Notes: generated by a model not told the origin, from the letters alone. DNA of 64,000 nucleotides from Betaproteobacteria bacterium (GCA_013298145.1 JAAFJO010000005.1:310001-374000), one strand, 5' to 3'. Counted from the stretch's first letter, positions 1-10,098 are shown. Made by a program: numbers and translations.

Positions 1-649
1 TCGGGTTTGACGAGTGATCTTCGGCGACGCCCCAGAGCACGAAATACTTTGCGCGATCCCAATCCGGTGCGCCGAATTCCCAGAACGAATAGCCGATGGA
101 ATAGAGGCCAGCCGCAGCCATGTTGACCGAGCAGAATCCGCCATGCGCCGCCCAATTTGGGGTGCCAAATTGTTGCGCCCACAAACCGGTGAGCGCCTGC
201 ATCTGATCGCGCCCAGTGAAAAACGCGAGTTTCTTTGGATCGGTCGCGCGAATGTGCGCGAGGCGCTTGGTGAGCAGCTCAAGCGCGTCGTCCCATGAAA
301 TCGGATCGAAAATGCCTTCGCCGCGCTCCGTGCCGGGGCGGCGAATCATCGGATGCTGCAGCTTCGCTTTGGAATACTGCTTCATGATCCCGGCGCTGCC
401 CTTTGCGCAGAGCACGCCCTGGTTCACGAGATGATTTTTGTTGCCTTGAATGAAACGAACGTGCGGCGTTCCGTCTTTTTCCTCCGTCGTCACTTTGATC
501 CCGCAGCGACAGGCGCACATGTAGCACGTCGTGTAATGCGTTTCTTGCTTGCTGCGATCTTCTATCGCGAAGTAGCGGTCGGCGGCGGGTGTGAGCGGAG
601 TGGGCACAGCGGGTCGTTCGAATGACTGACGAGCGCCATTGTTGCTCAA
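1..649 (-). CDS. Molybdopterin oxidoreductase, N-terminal part (cut by window edge)
   Basis: Reading the minus strand gives an open frame from a TTG at 649 (alternative GTG at 607) that runs off the window, so about 216 N-terminal residues are visible. Cys42, Cys45, Cys49 and Cys81 match the spacing of the N-terminal [4Fe-4S] site of bis-MGD enzymes (formate dehydrogenase, NapA, DMSO reductase superfamily); an additional Cys47 lies inside the motif (CYMCACRC). The downstream text (ISWDDALELL, then a TGRDQMQALTG stretch) fits molybdopterin oxidoreductase domains. No twin-arginine signal is visible before the cluster, which suggests a cytoplasmic enzyme. The substrate cannot be told from this fragment. 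Neither candidate start has a convincing Shine-Dalgarno. Confidence 0.8.
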   Translation of the reverse strand, partial: MSNNGARQSFERPAVPTPLTPAADRYFAIEDRSKQETHYTTCYMCACRCGIKVTTEEKDGTPHVRFIQGNKNHLVNQGVLCAKGSAGIMKQYSKAKLQHPMIRRPGTERGEGIFDPISWDDALELLTKRLAHIRATDPKKLAFFTGRDQMQALTGLWAQQFGTPNWAAHGGFCSVNMAAAGLYSIGYSFWEFGAPDWDRAKYFVLWGVAEDHSSNP

Positions 650-769
650 TCTGCGCGGAAACGCTTCAACTCATCTATATGACTGAACTTGATCGTCTGT
701 CAGACGCACTTTTTTTGTAGTGGGCTTAACGATCAAAAAAGGCTAAAGTCAATAAAGTATTTAAGTTGT

Positions 770-792
770 CGCTTGCCCTCATAAAGCAAGCG
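770..792 (-). terminator. Hairpin downstream of the SIMPL gene
   Basis: A perfect 7-bp stem (CGCTTGC/GCAAGCG) with a 9-nt loop lies about 50 bp beyond the stop of the SIMPL-domain gene. It has no strong U tract, so it is only a weak candidate terminator. Confidence 0.3.
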
Positions 793-839
793 CTATGAGT
801 GAAATGTTAATTTAGGTCGCAACTGCGCTGTCGCGCCGC

Positions 840-1577
840 TCACTTGCCCATCACGACCGTGCCGTTCACCGCGAGCGTGAGCGTCGATTTACCGCCTTCG
901 ATGGACATCGCCTCCGGCGCGGGCGCGGCATCCATGACTGCTGCGCGTGCCATCGCGAATTTTGGCTGCGGGCGAATGTCGCCGCCGATGCTGCCAAGGT
1001 TGACTTCCCGCAGCGTAAAACCAGAGAAACCAAACGCTTTCGCAGCCGCAGTCGCTTTCGTTTTGAACGCGTTTACAGCCGCTTCGATGAGCGCGGCTTC
1101 TTCGCGTTCACGCTGTGCGCGAGACATCTCAAAACCCGTATTCGCAATCATCAGTTTTTGCTGCGCGAGCTTGCCTGCGAGCGTGCCAAGCACACCGAAA
1201 TCCTTGCTTTTAATCACCAACTCAGCGCGTACCGTCCAGCCGTCGCGCGCACCTTTGTTGGTCCAGCGCTGTTGGGTGTTGAAGCCGCCGGTTCGCGCTT
1301 CCACCTCTTTCGTTGCTTTTGCCTGCGCGAGTCCGGCATTGATGATTTGCTGCACTTCGCGCGTGATCGCACCGGCATCCTGCCCGGAGGCTTCCGCCGC
1401 GAGCGTGACATACGCCGTATCGGGCACTACTTCGACCGCAGCAGAGGCGTCCAGCGAGAGCACATCACGATTCACAGGAGCAGGGGTAGGCATAGCGTTT
1501 TGCGCGAAAGTGAAAGACGAGAGCGCTGCGAATGCGAAGATCGCAGCGGACGAGAGGAGCGTCGATTTATTTTTCAT
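840..1577 (-). CDS. SIMPL domain (DUF541) periplasmic protein
   Basis: This 245-residue protein starts with a typical Sec signal peptide (residues 1-25, ending AFAQN). It continues with a SIMPL/DUF541 domain: early strands reading VLSLDASAAVEVVPDTAYVT and a late GKSTLTLAVNGTVVMG. The family is related to YggE/BP26 periplasmic or envelope proteins that form oligomers and have loosely defined roles in oxidative stress; the molecular function is unknown. It lies 77 bp downstream of the hydrolase gene on the same strand and may be cotranscribed with it. A stem-loop sits directly before the ATG (see 1581-1608), and no clear Shine-Dalgarno is visible. Confidence 0.85.
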   Translation of the reverse strand: MKNKSTLLSSAAIFAFAALSSFTFAQNAMPTPAPVNRDVLSLDASAAVEVVPDTAYVTLAAEASGQDAGAITREVQQIINAGLAQAKATKEVEARTGGFNTQQRWTNKGARDGWTVRAELVIKSKDFGVLGTLAGKLAQQKLMIANTGFEMSRAQREREEAALIEAAVNAFKTKATAAAKAFGFSGFTLREVNLGSIGGDIRPQPKFAMARAAVMDAAPAPEAMSIEGGKSTLTLAVNGTVVMGK

Positions 1578-1580
1578 GGC

Positions 1581-1608
1581 GTGTATCGGAAAAAAGTTAA
1601 CGATACAC
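1581..1608 (-). promoter_or_regulatory. Stem-loop immediately upstream of the SIMPL start codon
   Basis: On the minus strand GTGTATCG and CGATACAC form a perfect 8-bp stem around a 12-nt T-rich loop, ending 3 nt before the ATG at 1577. In a transcript from the hydrolase gene it would occupy the ribosome-binding region. A second hairpin (CCCCG/CGGGG, about 1623-1637) lies just upstream of it. Control of translation is inference only. Confidence 0.35.
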
Positions 1609-1654
1609 CCTTGAACGAAGCACCCCGCAAAACGGGGTTAATTCCCCGAAAGAT

Positions 1655-2353
1655 TTACCTCGCCGTATTTGCATGCGCTTTTTTGAGCGCTTCCATCGTG
1701 CGTTTCCATGAATCGGTCACGTAGTCGCGGCGATAGTTGCGACCGGTCAAATCGAATCCATGTTCGGCGTCGGGATAGGTCACGAACTCGAAGCTCTTGC
1801 CTTTCGCTTTCGCTGTCGCCTCAATTTCGCGCGCCTTTTCGATCAGGCAGCAATTGTTGTACGTGTCTTTTTCCGCAGAGATGAAAAGCAGCGGCACGTT
1901 CATGCGCTCCACCAAACGGTCGACGTTTTGAATCCAGCTCGTTGCGGGGTACATGGCGACCACGCCAGACACAGTCTCGGTTTGATGAATCGCCTGCGCA
2001 AGTGCGCCGCCACCGCCGAGTGAAAAGCCGACAACCGCGACTTTGCTCGACGTGTTGTTCGGCGAAGCGAGCATGCTTGCGACCGCTTCCTTGAAATTCT
2101 GCGCACCTGGTTTCGTTCGCGAATGAATGTCGTTACCGTCGAGGAGTAAAACGTAATAGCCCTCCTCCGCGAGATCTTTCGCGTAGCTGCGCCGTGAATC
2201 CGGACCGGTTTGCCCAGACATCACCAGCACCCCTGGCCCCTTCCCGGATTTGGGCAAAAACTCCTCGTGAAACATATTCTGCGCGAGGCTCACTTGGCAT
2301 GCAGTTGCACACGCGAGGAGCAGCGCAGCGGTAAGAAATCGATTTATCGTCAT
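1655..2353 (-). CDS. Dienelactone hydrolase family alpha/beta hydrolase, exported
   Basis: This is a 232-residue protein with a signal peptide (residues 1-25, cleavage near SLAQ-N) and an alpha/beta-hydrolase fold. The likely nucleophile is Ser111 in GFSLGGGG, with acid Asp163 (SAEKDTYNN) and His198 (DAEHGF), giving a complete catalytic triad. The family usually carries Cys as nucleophile in true dienelactone hydrolases, so the Ser here points to a general esterase or hydrolase. The substrate is unknown. It is transcribed away from the kdp operon and shares a ~250-bp divergent region with it. Confidence 0.8.
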   Translation of the reverse strand: MTINRFLTAALLLACATACQVSLAQNMFHEEFLPKSGKGPGVLVMSGQTGPDSRRSYAKDLAEEGYYVLLLDGNDIHSRTKPGAQNFKEAVASMLASPNNTSSKVAVVGFSLGGGGALAQAIHQTETVSGVVAMYPATSWIQNVDRLVERMNVPLLFISAEKDTYNNCCLIEKAREIEATAKAKGKSFEFVTYPDAEHGFDLTGRNYRRDYVTDSWKRTMEALKKAHANTAR

Positions 2354-2498
2354 AGTGAAGCCCTTGAGTTGCGAAACGGTTCAGTCTTTTCTCATCGCCG
2401 CTTATTGCTTCTGAGTTGCGTGTGAGCAGACGCGCGGCGGACGTGGTGCGAACGATACGGAATGCTGAGCGGCTGTCAAGTACACCGGACGACTTCAA

Positions 2499-2516
2499 CT
2501 TTACGAAATCTTTACG
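2499..2516 (+). promoter_or_regulatory. Candidate KdpE operator (direct repeat) upstream of kdp operon
   Basis: CTTTACG occurs twice, at 2499-2505 and 2510-2516, an 11-bp centre spacing typical of OmpR-family response-regulator sites. A TTGACA hexamer follows at 2543-2548, with only a poor -10 around 2566-2571. That arrangement would suit an activator-dependent promoter for the small ORF at 2606 and kdpFABC. Assignment to KdpE is inference from position. Confidence 0.4.
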
Positions 2517-2605
2517 CGGCGCCTCCCAGTCTTTGCAATTTTTTGACATTGCGACACCTACGCTTTCATCCGCTGTCGACAGTGACCAGCCGCGAAAGGG
2601 AAGTT

Positions 2606-2722
2606 GTGAGCGATTTGATTTATTTTTTTGGTTTGATGGGATTCGTGCTGCTGGCGGCACTTGCAATCCGAGGCTGCGCATCGCTGGAAGAAAAGCCGCG
2701 TACAAAAGGCGACGCGCCATGA
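2606..2722 (+). CDS. Small membrane protein preceding kdpF
   Basis: A 38-codon frame starts with GTG at 2606 behind a good Shine-Dalgarno (AAAGGGA). It encodes one hydrophobic helix ([18 protein letters not shown]) followed by a polar tail, [17 protein letters not shown]. Its TGA overlaps the kdpF ATG (ATGA at 2719-2722), the signature of translational coupling. It is not KdpF itself, which follows. It could be an assembly or stability partner of the Kdp complex; function unknown. Confidence 0.6.
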   Translation: MSDLIYFFGLMGFVLLAALAIRGCASLEEKPRTKGDAP

Positions 2723-2811
2723 ACACGATGGAAATTTTCGCAGGGTTAATCGCCGTCGCATTGTTGATCTATCTGTTCGTCATTCTGGTGTCGCCGGAGG
2801 ATCGCGTATGA
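2719..2811 (+). CDS. kdpF: K+-transporting ATPase subunit KdpF
   Basis: A 30-residue single-helix peptide (core [18 protein letters not shown], ending SPEDRV) sits directly before kdpA and overlaps both neighbours by ATGA. Size, hydrophobic helix and position match KdpF, which binds lipid-side to KdpA and stabilises the KdpFABC complex in the inner membrane. Confidence 0.9.
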   Translation: MNTMEIFAGLIAVALLIYLFVILVSPEDRV

Positions 2812-4595
2812 GTGCGACCCTTCAACTGATCGTGTATTTGGTGCTGCTGTTTTTGCTGGCGTGGCCGGTGGCGCGCTGGATGAGTGCGGTGATGGACGGC
2901 CGATTCGGCTGGGGCGTGCGAATTGAGCGCGTACTGTTTCGCATGGCTGGCGTACGCGCCGACATGGAACATAGTTGGAAGTCTTACGCCTTCGGCTTGT
3001 TAGCTATCAATGCTATTGGGCTAGTAGCGGTTTACGCAATACAACGCTTACAAGTATTTCTGCCACTTAACCCCGAAGCAATGGCCGCTGTTTCGTCAGA
3101 TTCGGCGTTTAACACGGCTGTAAGCTTTGTGACCAATACCAACTGGCAAGGCTACGGCGGCGAATCGTCGATGAGCTATCTCACGCAGATGCTCGCTTTG
3201 ACCGTGCAGAACTTCCTCTCCGCTGCAACCGGCATTGCGGTCGCCATCGTGCTCATCCGAGGCTTTGTACGCAAATCCTCATCGACGCTCGGCAACGTGT
3301 GGGTGGACGTAACGCGGATCACACTTTGGATTTTGCTGCCGCTGTCGCTTGTCTTTGCCGTGCTGATGTCGGCTCAGGGCGTGATTCAAAATTTCAAACC
3401 TTACGAAAAGGTCGCGACCGTGGAGCCGGTGAAATGGCAAACGCCCGTGCTTTCTGCGGATGGCACGCCACAAAGGGATGCTAAGGGTGCGCCGATACTC
3501 GCTGAACAGCGCAGTGACACGCAAACACTCGCAATGGGGCCGGTTGCCTCGCAGCTCGCAATTAAGATGCTCGGCACCAACGGCGGCGGATTTTTCAACG
3601 CGAACTCATCGCACCCGTTTGAAAACCCGACGGCGCTCACTAATTTCCAGCAGATGCTGGCGATCTTCTTGATTCCCGCCGCGCTCTGCTTGGTGCTCGG
3701 GCGAATGGTCGGCGATCGGCGTCAAGGCATCGCGCTATTGGCCGCGATGACCACGGTATTCATTGTTGCTGTCGCGCTCGCCACCGATTTTGAGCAACAA
3801 GGCAACGCGGCGCTCACTTCGCTCGGTGTAGATGCGATAGCGTCTGTCACGCAACCCGGCGGCAACATGGAAGGCAAAGAAACGCGCTTCGGTATTAACG
3901 CGTCTGCTTTGTTCGCGATCATTACCACCGCGGCGAGCTGCGGCGCGGTGAACGCGATGCACGATTCCTTTACCGCGCTCGGCGGTGCCGTTCCCATGGT
4001 GATGATTCAATTGGGCGAGGTGATATTCGGCGGCGTCGGAGCTGGGCTCTACGGCATGATCGTATTTGCACTGCTCGCCGTTTTCGTTGCCGGTTTGATG
4101 ATCGGACGAACGCCCGAATACCTCGGCAAAAAGATTGAAGTGTTCGAGATGAAAATGGTCGCGCTTGCCATTCTGATCGTACCGATTCTCGTGCTCGGCG
4201 GCACTGCAATTGCAGTGGTGACCGAGGCGGGTCGAGCGGGCATTCAAGACGCTGGAGCCCACGGGTTCAGCGAAGTGCTCTACGCGTTTTCTTCCGCAGG
4301 AAACAATAACGGCAGCGCGTTTGCCGGGCTTTCCGCCAACTCGCCGTTCTACAAAGTGTTGCTCGCCATCGCGATGTGGTTAGGGCGCTTCGGCGTGATC
4401 ATTCCAGTGCTTGCGCTCGCGGGCGCACTCGCAGCCAAAAAACGCCTCACACCGAGCGAGGGCACTTTACCCACGCGTGGTCCGTTGTTTGTGTTTCTGA
4501 TGATTGCCGTGGTGATGCTCGTCGGGTTACTCAACTACGTTCCCGCGCTCGCACTCGGGCCGCTTGCCGATCACTTCGCTGGCTTCGCGCGATAA
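2808..4595 (+). CDS. kdpA: K+-transporting ATPase channel subunit KdpA
   Basis: The ATG at 2808 overlaps the kdpF stop and gives 595 residues, the usual KdpA length. The four K+-selectivity-filter loops of this SKT-superfamily channel are recognisable: [11 protein letters not shown] (about residue 109), GTNGGGFFN (256), the CGAVN region (375) and [11 protein letters not shown] (495). Multiple membrane helices surround them. KdpA carries K+ into the KdpFABC complex, where ATP hydrolysis by KdpB drives high-affinity uptake. The stretch 2995-3070 uses more A/T-ending codons than its surroundings. Translation can start only here because longer frames run through kdpF. Confidence 0.97.
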   Translation: MSATLQLIVYLVLLFLLAWPVARWMSAVMDGRFGWGVRIERVLFRMAGVRADMEHSWKSYAFGLLAINAIGLVAVYAIQRLQVFLPLNPEAMAAVSSDSAFNTAVSFVTNTNWQGYGGESSMSYLTQMLALTVQNFLSAATGIAVAIVLIRGFVRKSSSTLGNVWVDVTRITLWILLPLSLVFAVLMSAQGVIQNFKPYEKVATVEPVKWQTPVLSADGTPQRDAKGAPILAEQRSDTQTLAMGPVASQLAIKMLGTNGGGFFNANSSHPFENPTALTNFQQMLAIFLIPAALCLVLGRMVGDRRQGIALLAAMTTVFIVAVALATDFEQQGNAALTSLGVDAIASVTQPGGNMEGKETRFGINASALFAIITTAASCGAVNAMHDSFTALGGAVPMVMIQLGEVIFGGVGAGLYGMIVFALLAVFVAGLMIGRTPEYLGKKIEVFEMKMVALAILIVPILVLGGTAIAVVTEAGRAGIQDAGAHGFSEVLYAFSSAGNNNGSAFAGLSANSPFYKVLLAIAMWLGRFGVIIPVLALAGALAAKKRLTPSEGTLPTRGPLFVFLMIAVVMLVGLLNYVPALALGPLADHFAGFAR

Positions 4596-4610
4596 GAAAG
4601 GCGACGATTT

Positions 4611-6686
4611 ATGCAATCCAATACGCAATCCATGTTGAGTGCTTCTTACAAAGACGCGCTCCGCGATGCCTTCGTAAAACTCGATCCTCGCACGCAGCTT
4701 AAAAACCCGGTGATGTTCGTGGTGTACGTCGGCAGTATTTTGACAACCATACTCGCCGCGCAATCACCGAGTGTGTTCGCCATTGCCGTCGCCATTTGGC
4801 TTTGGATCACCGTACTGTTCGCAAATTTTGCGGAGGCGGTGGCCGAAGGGCGCAGCCGCGCGCAAGCCTCTTCGCTGCGCGGTCTTAAAAAGAAAACCTG
4901 GGCGAAGGTGGCTGAGGGCGAAGTGCGTCAAGGCGCGTCGCGCGACGGACTCAAATGGCATCCGCTTGAAGCTGATAGCTTGCGCCGCGGAAACACAGTG
5001 CTAATTGAAGCGGGCGATGTGGTGCCTGCTGACGGGGAAGTCATTTCCGGCATCGCGTCGGTCGATGAAAGTGCGATCACGGGCGAATCTGCGCCAGTGA
5101 TCCGCGAATCGGGCGGTGATTTTTCTGCCGTCACGGGTGGCACGCGGGTGCTCTCGGATTGGATCATTGTGCGCATTACCGTCAATCCCGGCGAGACGTT
5201 TGTTGATCGCATGATTTCGATGGTCGAAAACGCGAAGCGGCGCAAAACACCGAATGAAATCGCGCTGACCATTTTGTTAGTGGCGCTCACCATCGTGTTT
5301 CTCGTGGTGGTGGGCACGCTGCTGCCGTTCTCTGCATTCAGCGTGGCTAGTGCAGGCTCTGGGCAGGTGGTGAATTTAGTCGTACTGATCGCGCTGCTGG
5401 TCTGTTTGATCCCGACAACGATTGCCGGATTGCTCTCTGCGATTGGTGTGGCCGGCATGAGCCGATTGCTCAAAGCGAATGTGATTGCAACGTCTGGGCG
5501 CGCAGTGGAAGCGGCGGGTGATGTTGATGTACTGCTGCTCGACAAAACCGGAACGATTACGTTGGGCAATCGGCAAGCGAGCGCGTTTATCGCCGCGCCG
5601 CAAGTGCCCGCGCGCGAGCTTGCGGAAGCGGCGCTGCTCGCTTCCGTTGCAGACGAAACGCCGGAAGGTCGAAGCATCGTTGCGCTCGCGCTTTCGCAAC
5701 ATCGCTTGGCACTGCGAACACTCACCGAGATCAACGGCAAAGCGACTGACTTCACTGCGCAAACGCGAATGAGCGGTGTCGATATTTCAGGCGAAGGCGT
5801 AAGTGAACGCAGATTGCGCAAGGGCGCGGCAGATGCGATTGCACGCTATGTTGAGTCGCTTGGCGCGAAGATGCCGGTGACCGTGAAGACCGCAGTGGAT
5901 GAAATCTCGCGACGCGGCTCAACACCGCTCGTAGTGGCCGATGGCGCGCGGGTGCTGGGCGCAATTGAACTCAAAGACATCGTGAAAACGGGCATTCGCG
6001 AACGCTTCGCCGCGCTGCGAAACATGGGCATCAAAACAGTGATGGTGACCGGCGACAATCGCTTGACGGCGGCCGCCATCGCGGCGGAGGCGGGTGTCGA
6101 TGACTTCTTAGCGGAGGCGACGCCGGAGGCAAAACTCAAACTGATTCGCACCTATCAAGCGGATGGCAAGCTCGTCGCGATGACGGGCGACGGCACCAAC
6201 GATGCGCCTGCGCTTGCTCAAGCCGACGTCGCGGTAGCGATGAACAGCGGCACACAAGCAGCAAAAGAGGCGGGCAATATGGTCGATCTCGACAGTAACC
6301 CGACCAAGTTGATCGAAATTGTTGAAACCGGAAAACAGATGTTGATGACGCGCGGCTCGCTCACCACATTCAGCATCGCTAACGACGTCGCGAAGTATTT
6401 CGCGATCGTACCTGCGGCGTTTGTGAGCACCTATCCGCAGCTTTCCGCGCTCAATGTGATGCACCTTTCGAGCCCTGCCTCGGCGATTTTGTCTGCGGTG
6501 ATTTTCAATGCGGTGATCATTGTGTTTCTGATTCCGGTGGCGCTTAAAGGTGTGGCCTATCGCGCAGTGGGCGCGGCGTCACTCTTGCGACGGAATTTAT
6601 TGGTCTACGGCGTGGGTGGTTTGATCGCGCCTTTTGTGGGCATCAAGCTGATCGATCTCTTGATCTCGGCCATGGGTTTGAAATAA
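4611..6686 (+). CDS. kdpB: K+-transporting P-type ATPase subunit KdpB
   Basis: This 691-residue P-type ATPase has the actuator motif TGES (about residue 157), the phosphorylation motif DKTGT (about 311) and the hinge motif GDGTNDAP (about 525), with the expected transmembrane segments. It is the catalytic subunit that couples ATP hydrolysis to K+ movement through KdpA. It starts 15 bp after kdpA with an AAGAAAGG Shine-Dalgarno. No disabling change is seen in the signature motifs. Confidence 0.97.
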   Translation: MQSNTQSMLSASYKDALRDAFVKLDPRTQLKNPVMFVVYVGSILTTILAAQSPSVFAIAVAIWLWITVLFANFAEAVAEGRSRAQASSLRGLKKKTWAKVAEGEVRQGASRDGLKWHPLEADSLRRGNTVLIEAGDVVPADGEVISGIASVDESAITGESAPVIRESGGDFSAVTGGTRVLSDWIIVRITVNPGETFVDRMISMVENAKRRKTPNEIALTILLVALTIVFLVVVGTLLPFSAFSVASAGSGQVVNLVVLIALLVCLIPTTIAGLLSAIGVAGMSRLLKANVIATSGRAVEAAGDVDVLLLDKTGTITLGNRQASAFIAAPQVPARELAEAALLASVADETPEGRSIVALALSQHRLALRTLTEINGKATDFTAQTRMSGVDISGEGVSERRLRKGAADAIARYVESLGAKMPVTVKTAVDEISRRGSTPLVVADGARVLGAIELKDIVKTGIRERFAALRNMGIKTVMVTGDNRLTAAAIAAEAGVDDFLAEATPEAKLKLIRTYQADGKLVAMTGDGTNDAPALAQADVAVAMNSGTQAAKEAGNMVDLDSNPTKLIEIVETGKQMLMTRGSLTTFSIANDVAKYFAIVPAAFVSTYPQLSALNVMHLSSPASAILSAVIFNAVIIVFLIPVALKGVAYRAVGAASLLRRNLLVYGVGGLIAPFVGIKLIDLLISAMGLK

Positions 6687-6697
6687 AGGCTGCAGTA

Positions 6698-7330
6698 ATG
6701 AACACCACACCAACAAACACGAATGAACTGGGTGCAAATCATGAATCCACGCCCTCGCTATTTTCGACGCTGCGCGCCGCCATTGTGCTTTTTGCGATGC
6801 TAAGCGTGATTACAGGCTTACTCTATCCAGCGCTCGTCACTGGAATTTCGCAATCGCTGTTCGCGCATGCTGCCAACGGTAGTTTGATCGAGCGAAACGG
6901 AAGAGTGGTCGGCTCATCACTCATCGGTCAGTCGTTTGATTCGCCCAAGTATTTCTGGGGTCGGCCTTCAGCCACTTCACCGATGGCCTACAACGCAGCG
7001 GCCTCCGGTGGCTCGAACTTCGGCCCAAATTCGGACGCGCTGAAATCAGCGGTCGCCGAGCGGATCGCAGCGCTCAGGGCCGCTGATCCGGGGAACACTA
7101 ACGTGGTGCCCGTTGATTTGGTGACTGCGTCAGCGAGCGGACTTGATCCACACATTAGCCGTGCTGGGGCGGATTACCAACTGGCTCGCGTCGCCAACGC
7201 GCGTGGTATTTCGCCTGCAACGCTTGCGGCAATCGTCGAAAAACACACTGAGCGACCGATGTTTGGATTTTTGGGCGAGCCGCGCGTGAATGTGCTTTTG
7301 TTAAATCTTGAGTTGGATAACGCACGATAA
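6698..7330 (+). CDS. kdpC: K+-transporting ATPase subunit KdpC
   Basis: The protein has 210 residues with one N-terminal membrane helix (about residues 26-48, [19 protein letters not shown]). A periplasmic domain follows with family motifs such as [28 protein letters not shown] and a C-terminal [18 protein letters not shown]. KdpC stabilises the KdpFABC complex and increases its affinity for nucleotide and K+. It lies 11 bp after kdpB and is slightly longer at the N terminus than E. coli KdpC. Confidence 0.95.
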   Translation: MNTTPTNTNELGANHESTPSLFSTLRAAIVLFAMLSVITGLLYPALVTGISQSLFAHAANGSLIERNGRVVGSSLIGQSFDSPKYFWGRPSATSPMAYNAAASGGSNFGPNSDALKSAVAERIAALRAADPGNTNVVPVDLVTASASGLDPHISRAGADYQLARVANARGISPATLAAIVEKHTERPMFGFLGEPRVNVLLLNLELDNAR

Positions 7331-7368
7331 TCACGCGCTTCGCCGCACGTAATTGTTAGACCGAATCG

Positions 7369-10095
7369 ATGACCGCTAACCGACCCGATCCCGACGCGCT
7401 GCTCGCAGCAGTTGTCGCGTCCGACGAGAAGGCGCGTCGCGGGAAATTGAAAATTTTCTTCGGTGCGTCGGCGGGCGTGGGCAAAACCTACGCGATGCTC
7501 GCCGCTGCGCGCGCGGAGTTGTCGCAAGGTCGCGCGGTGTTGATGGGCGTGGTCGAAACACATGGTCGTGCAGAGACGGTCGCGATGACGCAGGGCTTTC
7601 AGCGCTTGCCGCTGCGCTCCATTGCCTACCGCGACAAAACGCTCGACGAATTCGATATTGACGGCGCACTCGAATTCGCACGCAAAGCACACAACGCGCT
7701 GGTACTCGTCGATGAGTTCGCGCACGGCAATGTGCCGGGATCGCGACATCCCAAGCGGTGGCAAGATGTTGAGGAATTGATCGCTGCCGGCGTCGATGTG
7801 TGGACGACGTTAAATGTGCAACATCTCGCAAGCTTGAACGATATCGTCGGCGGTATTACCGGCATTCGCGTGAATGAAACCGTGCCGGATCGTGTGTTCG
7901 ATGAGGCGGATGAAGTGGTGCTCGTGGATTTGCCGCCGGATGAATTGTTGCGTCGGCTGCGACAGGGTAAGGTTTACGTGGCGCAGCAAGCTGAACGCGC
8001 AGCGGCAAACTTTTTTCGCAAAGGCAATTTGCTCGCGCTTAGAGAGCTTGCCCTTCGGCGCACCGCAGATCGCGTGGACGATGAGGTGCTGGCGCTGAGA
8101 AAGCAGAGCGGCGCGACGGAAGTTTCGCCGCATCGCGACGCCATTCTTGCTTGCATCGGTCCGGTGGAGAGCGCTTCAAAGGTGATCCAAACGGCATCAC
8201 GCATGGCCAATCAGCTTAACTGTGACTGGCACGTTATTAGCGTGGATAACAGTAATAAATGGGATTTAGCGAAAAATACAATAAACGAACGCATCGCCCA
8301 ATTAAATGGGGCAAGTAATGAAGGTGCTATAACTTCTCTCATCGACGCTACGAACGTTGCTGACGCCTTTGTGCGCTACGCACGTCAGAACAATTTAACG
8401 CGCATTGTTCTCGGTCGCAGTCGCCGTCGTACGTTGTGGGGGCGAGACCTCGCCGACGAAATTGCTGCGGCTGCGCCCGACATCGACATCGTGCAGACGG
8501 CGGTGCCGCGCGTGGCGCCGTTGTTACGAGAAGGCGCATTTTCCGCGAGCCATGGCGCAGAGCGCTTGCGAATTTCCACGAAGCAGTGGCGAAACTACGC
8601 GAGCGCCCTCGGTATTTGTATCGCCACTACAGTGATTGCGACGCCGCTGCGCTACGTGCTCGATTTGTCGAGCATCATGCTGCTCTTTTTGCTTGCGGTA
8701 GTTGCAAGCGCCACGTTTTTCGGGCGCGTTGCCGCGGTGCTGGCATCCGTGTCTAGCGTGTTGCTGTTCAACGTTTTCTTTGTCCCGCCGCGCTTCTCGT
8801 TGTCGGTGGCCGATGAGCAGTTCTACGTCACGTTCGTTGCCATGCTCGCAGTGGGGATCATCGTCGGCGAACTCACCGCGCGGTTCAAATGGCAGGCGCG
8901 GGCGGCATCGCTGCGTGAGCAACGTATTCGCGGTGTCTACGAAATGTCTCGCGAGTTGGGCAGTGCGTTGATGAATGAACAAGTGCACGATTCGGTTACG
9001 AAACATATTCGTGCGGAACTGAAGTGCGACGCCGCGATGTTCGTCCTGGATGCCAATGATCGATTGGTGCTGCTGCCACATGCAGGTGCTGCGCCCGATG
9101 CAGCGGTGGCGCAATGGGCGTTTGATCGAAATCATGAAGCGGGCTGCGGCACCGATACCTTGCCGTCGGCGACGCATTTCATGTTGCCCCTCCGTGCGTC
9201 GATGCGAGTGCGCGGCGTGCTCGCAGTCGCGATGGATCCCGCGCAGAGCCAGCGCCCCGAAACGCGGCAGTGGATAGAGGCCTGTGCGACACTCGCTGCA
9301 ATCGCTTTGGAGCGAATTCACTACGTTGACGTCGCGCAAACAAGTGTGGTGAAAATTGAATCGGAGCGCCTACGAAATTCGCTGCTCGCCGCAATCTCGC
9401 ACGATTTGCGAACGCCATTAACAGCGACACTCGGCCTCACGGAAACGCTCAAATTGTCGTCACCTCGCTTTGACAGCACGCAAAATGAGTTGATCGACGC
9501 GATCCGCGCCTCGGTCTTGCGCATGACTTCGCTCGTCAATGGATTGTTGGACATGGCGCGCTTTGACGCGGGTGCGGTGCAGCTTAATCGTGAGTGGCAA
9601 CCGATTGATGAATGGATAGGCAGCGCGGTACTCGCCACCGAACAGCTCATTGCGCCGCGCACGCTCACGATTAACGTTCCCGAGAACGTGCCGCCCCTCA
9701 ACGTCGACGCGGCGTTGATGGAGCGGGTGGTGGTCAATCTGCTTGAAAACGCAGCGAAGTACACGCCGCCCACCGCACGCATCACGATTCGCGCCGAAGT
9801 TTTAGGCGATACGGCTGAGGATGAGATTGCAGTTTCCGTCGCCGATGATGGACCGGGCTTGCCGAGTGGTGACGCGGAGCGCCTATTTTCAAAGTTTGAA
9901 CGGGGTCGCAACGAAGACGCCATTCCCGGCGTCGGGCTGGGCCTTGCCATTTCGCGCTCAATTGTGTCTGCGCACGGCGGTCGGATTACCGCCGGTAACG
10001 CAGCAACCGGCGGCGCAACGTTTACTATTTGTTTACCGCGCGGGAACATGCCGGCAGATTTGGGGCAATGGGTGAACGCGACAACGCCTACATGA
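7369..10095 (+). CDS. kdpD: Osmosensitive K+ channel sensor histidine kinase KdpD
   Basis: This is a 908-residue sensor kinase. Domains in order: KdpD N-terminal domain with Walker A GASAGVGKT (residues 32-40) and a Walker-B-like LVDEFAHG; a USP-like domain (about 260-365); four membrane helices of the DUF4118 type (about 410-505); a GAF-like segment; HisKA with phosphoacceptor near His678 (SHDLRTPLT); and HATPase_c with N-box NLLENAAKY and DDGPG. KdpD senses low K+ and osmotic or ionic cues and phosphorylates KdpE. It starts 38 bp after kdpC. Codons in 8220-8345 (USP region) are markedly A/T-richer than flanking DNA. Confidence 0.96.
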   Translation: MTANRPDPDALLAAVVASDEKARRGKLKIFFGASAGVGKTYAMLAAARAELSQGRAVLMGVVETHGRAETVAMTQGFQRLPLRSIAYRDKTLDEFDIDGALEFARKAHNALVLVDEFAHGNVPGSRHPKRWQDVEELIAAGVDVWTTLNVQHLASLNDIVGGITGIRVNETVPDRVFDEADEVVLVDLPPDELLRRLRQGKVYVAQQAERAAANFFRKGNLLALRELALRRTADRVDDEVLALRKQSGATEVSPHRDAILACIGPVESASKVIQTASRMANQLNCDWHVISVDNSNKWDLAKNTINERIAQLNGASNEGAITSLIDATNVADAFVRYARQNNLTRIVLGRSRRRTLWGRDLADEIAAAAPDIDIVQTAVPRVAPLLREGAFSASHGAERLRISTKQWRNYASALGICIATTVIATPLRYVLDLSSIMLLFLLAVVASATFFGRVAAVLASVSSVLLFNVFFVPPRFSLSVADEQFYVTFVAMLAVGIIVGELTARFKWQARAASLREQRIRGVYEMSRELGSALMNEQVHDSVTKHIRAELKCDAAMFVLDANDRLVLLPHAGAAPDAAVAQWAFDRNHEAGCGTDTLPSATHFMLPLRASMRVRGVLAVAMDPAQSQRPETRQWIEACATLAAIALERIHYVDVAQTSVVKIESERLRNSLLAAISHDLRTPLTATLGLTETLKLSSPRFDSTQNELIDAIRASVLRMTSLVNGLLDMARFDAGAVQLNREWQPIDEWIGSAVLATEQLIAPRTLTINVPENVPPLNVDAALMERVVVNLLENAAKYTPPTARITIRAEVLGDTAEDEIAVSVADDGPGLPSGDAERLFSKFERGRNEDAIPGVGLGLAISRSIVSAHGGRITAGNAATGGATFTICLPRGNMPADLGQWVNATTPT

Positions 10096-10098
10096 CCA

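Noticed and set aside
4928..5821. 297-residue minus-strand frame inside kdpB
   Set aside because: Shadow of kdpB with Ser/Thr/Ala-biased composition typical of antisense frames in GC-rich genes.
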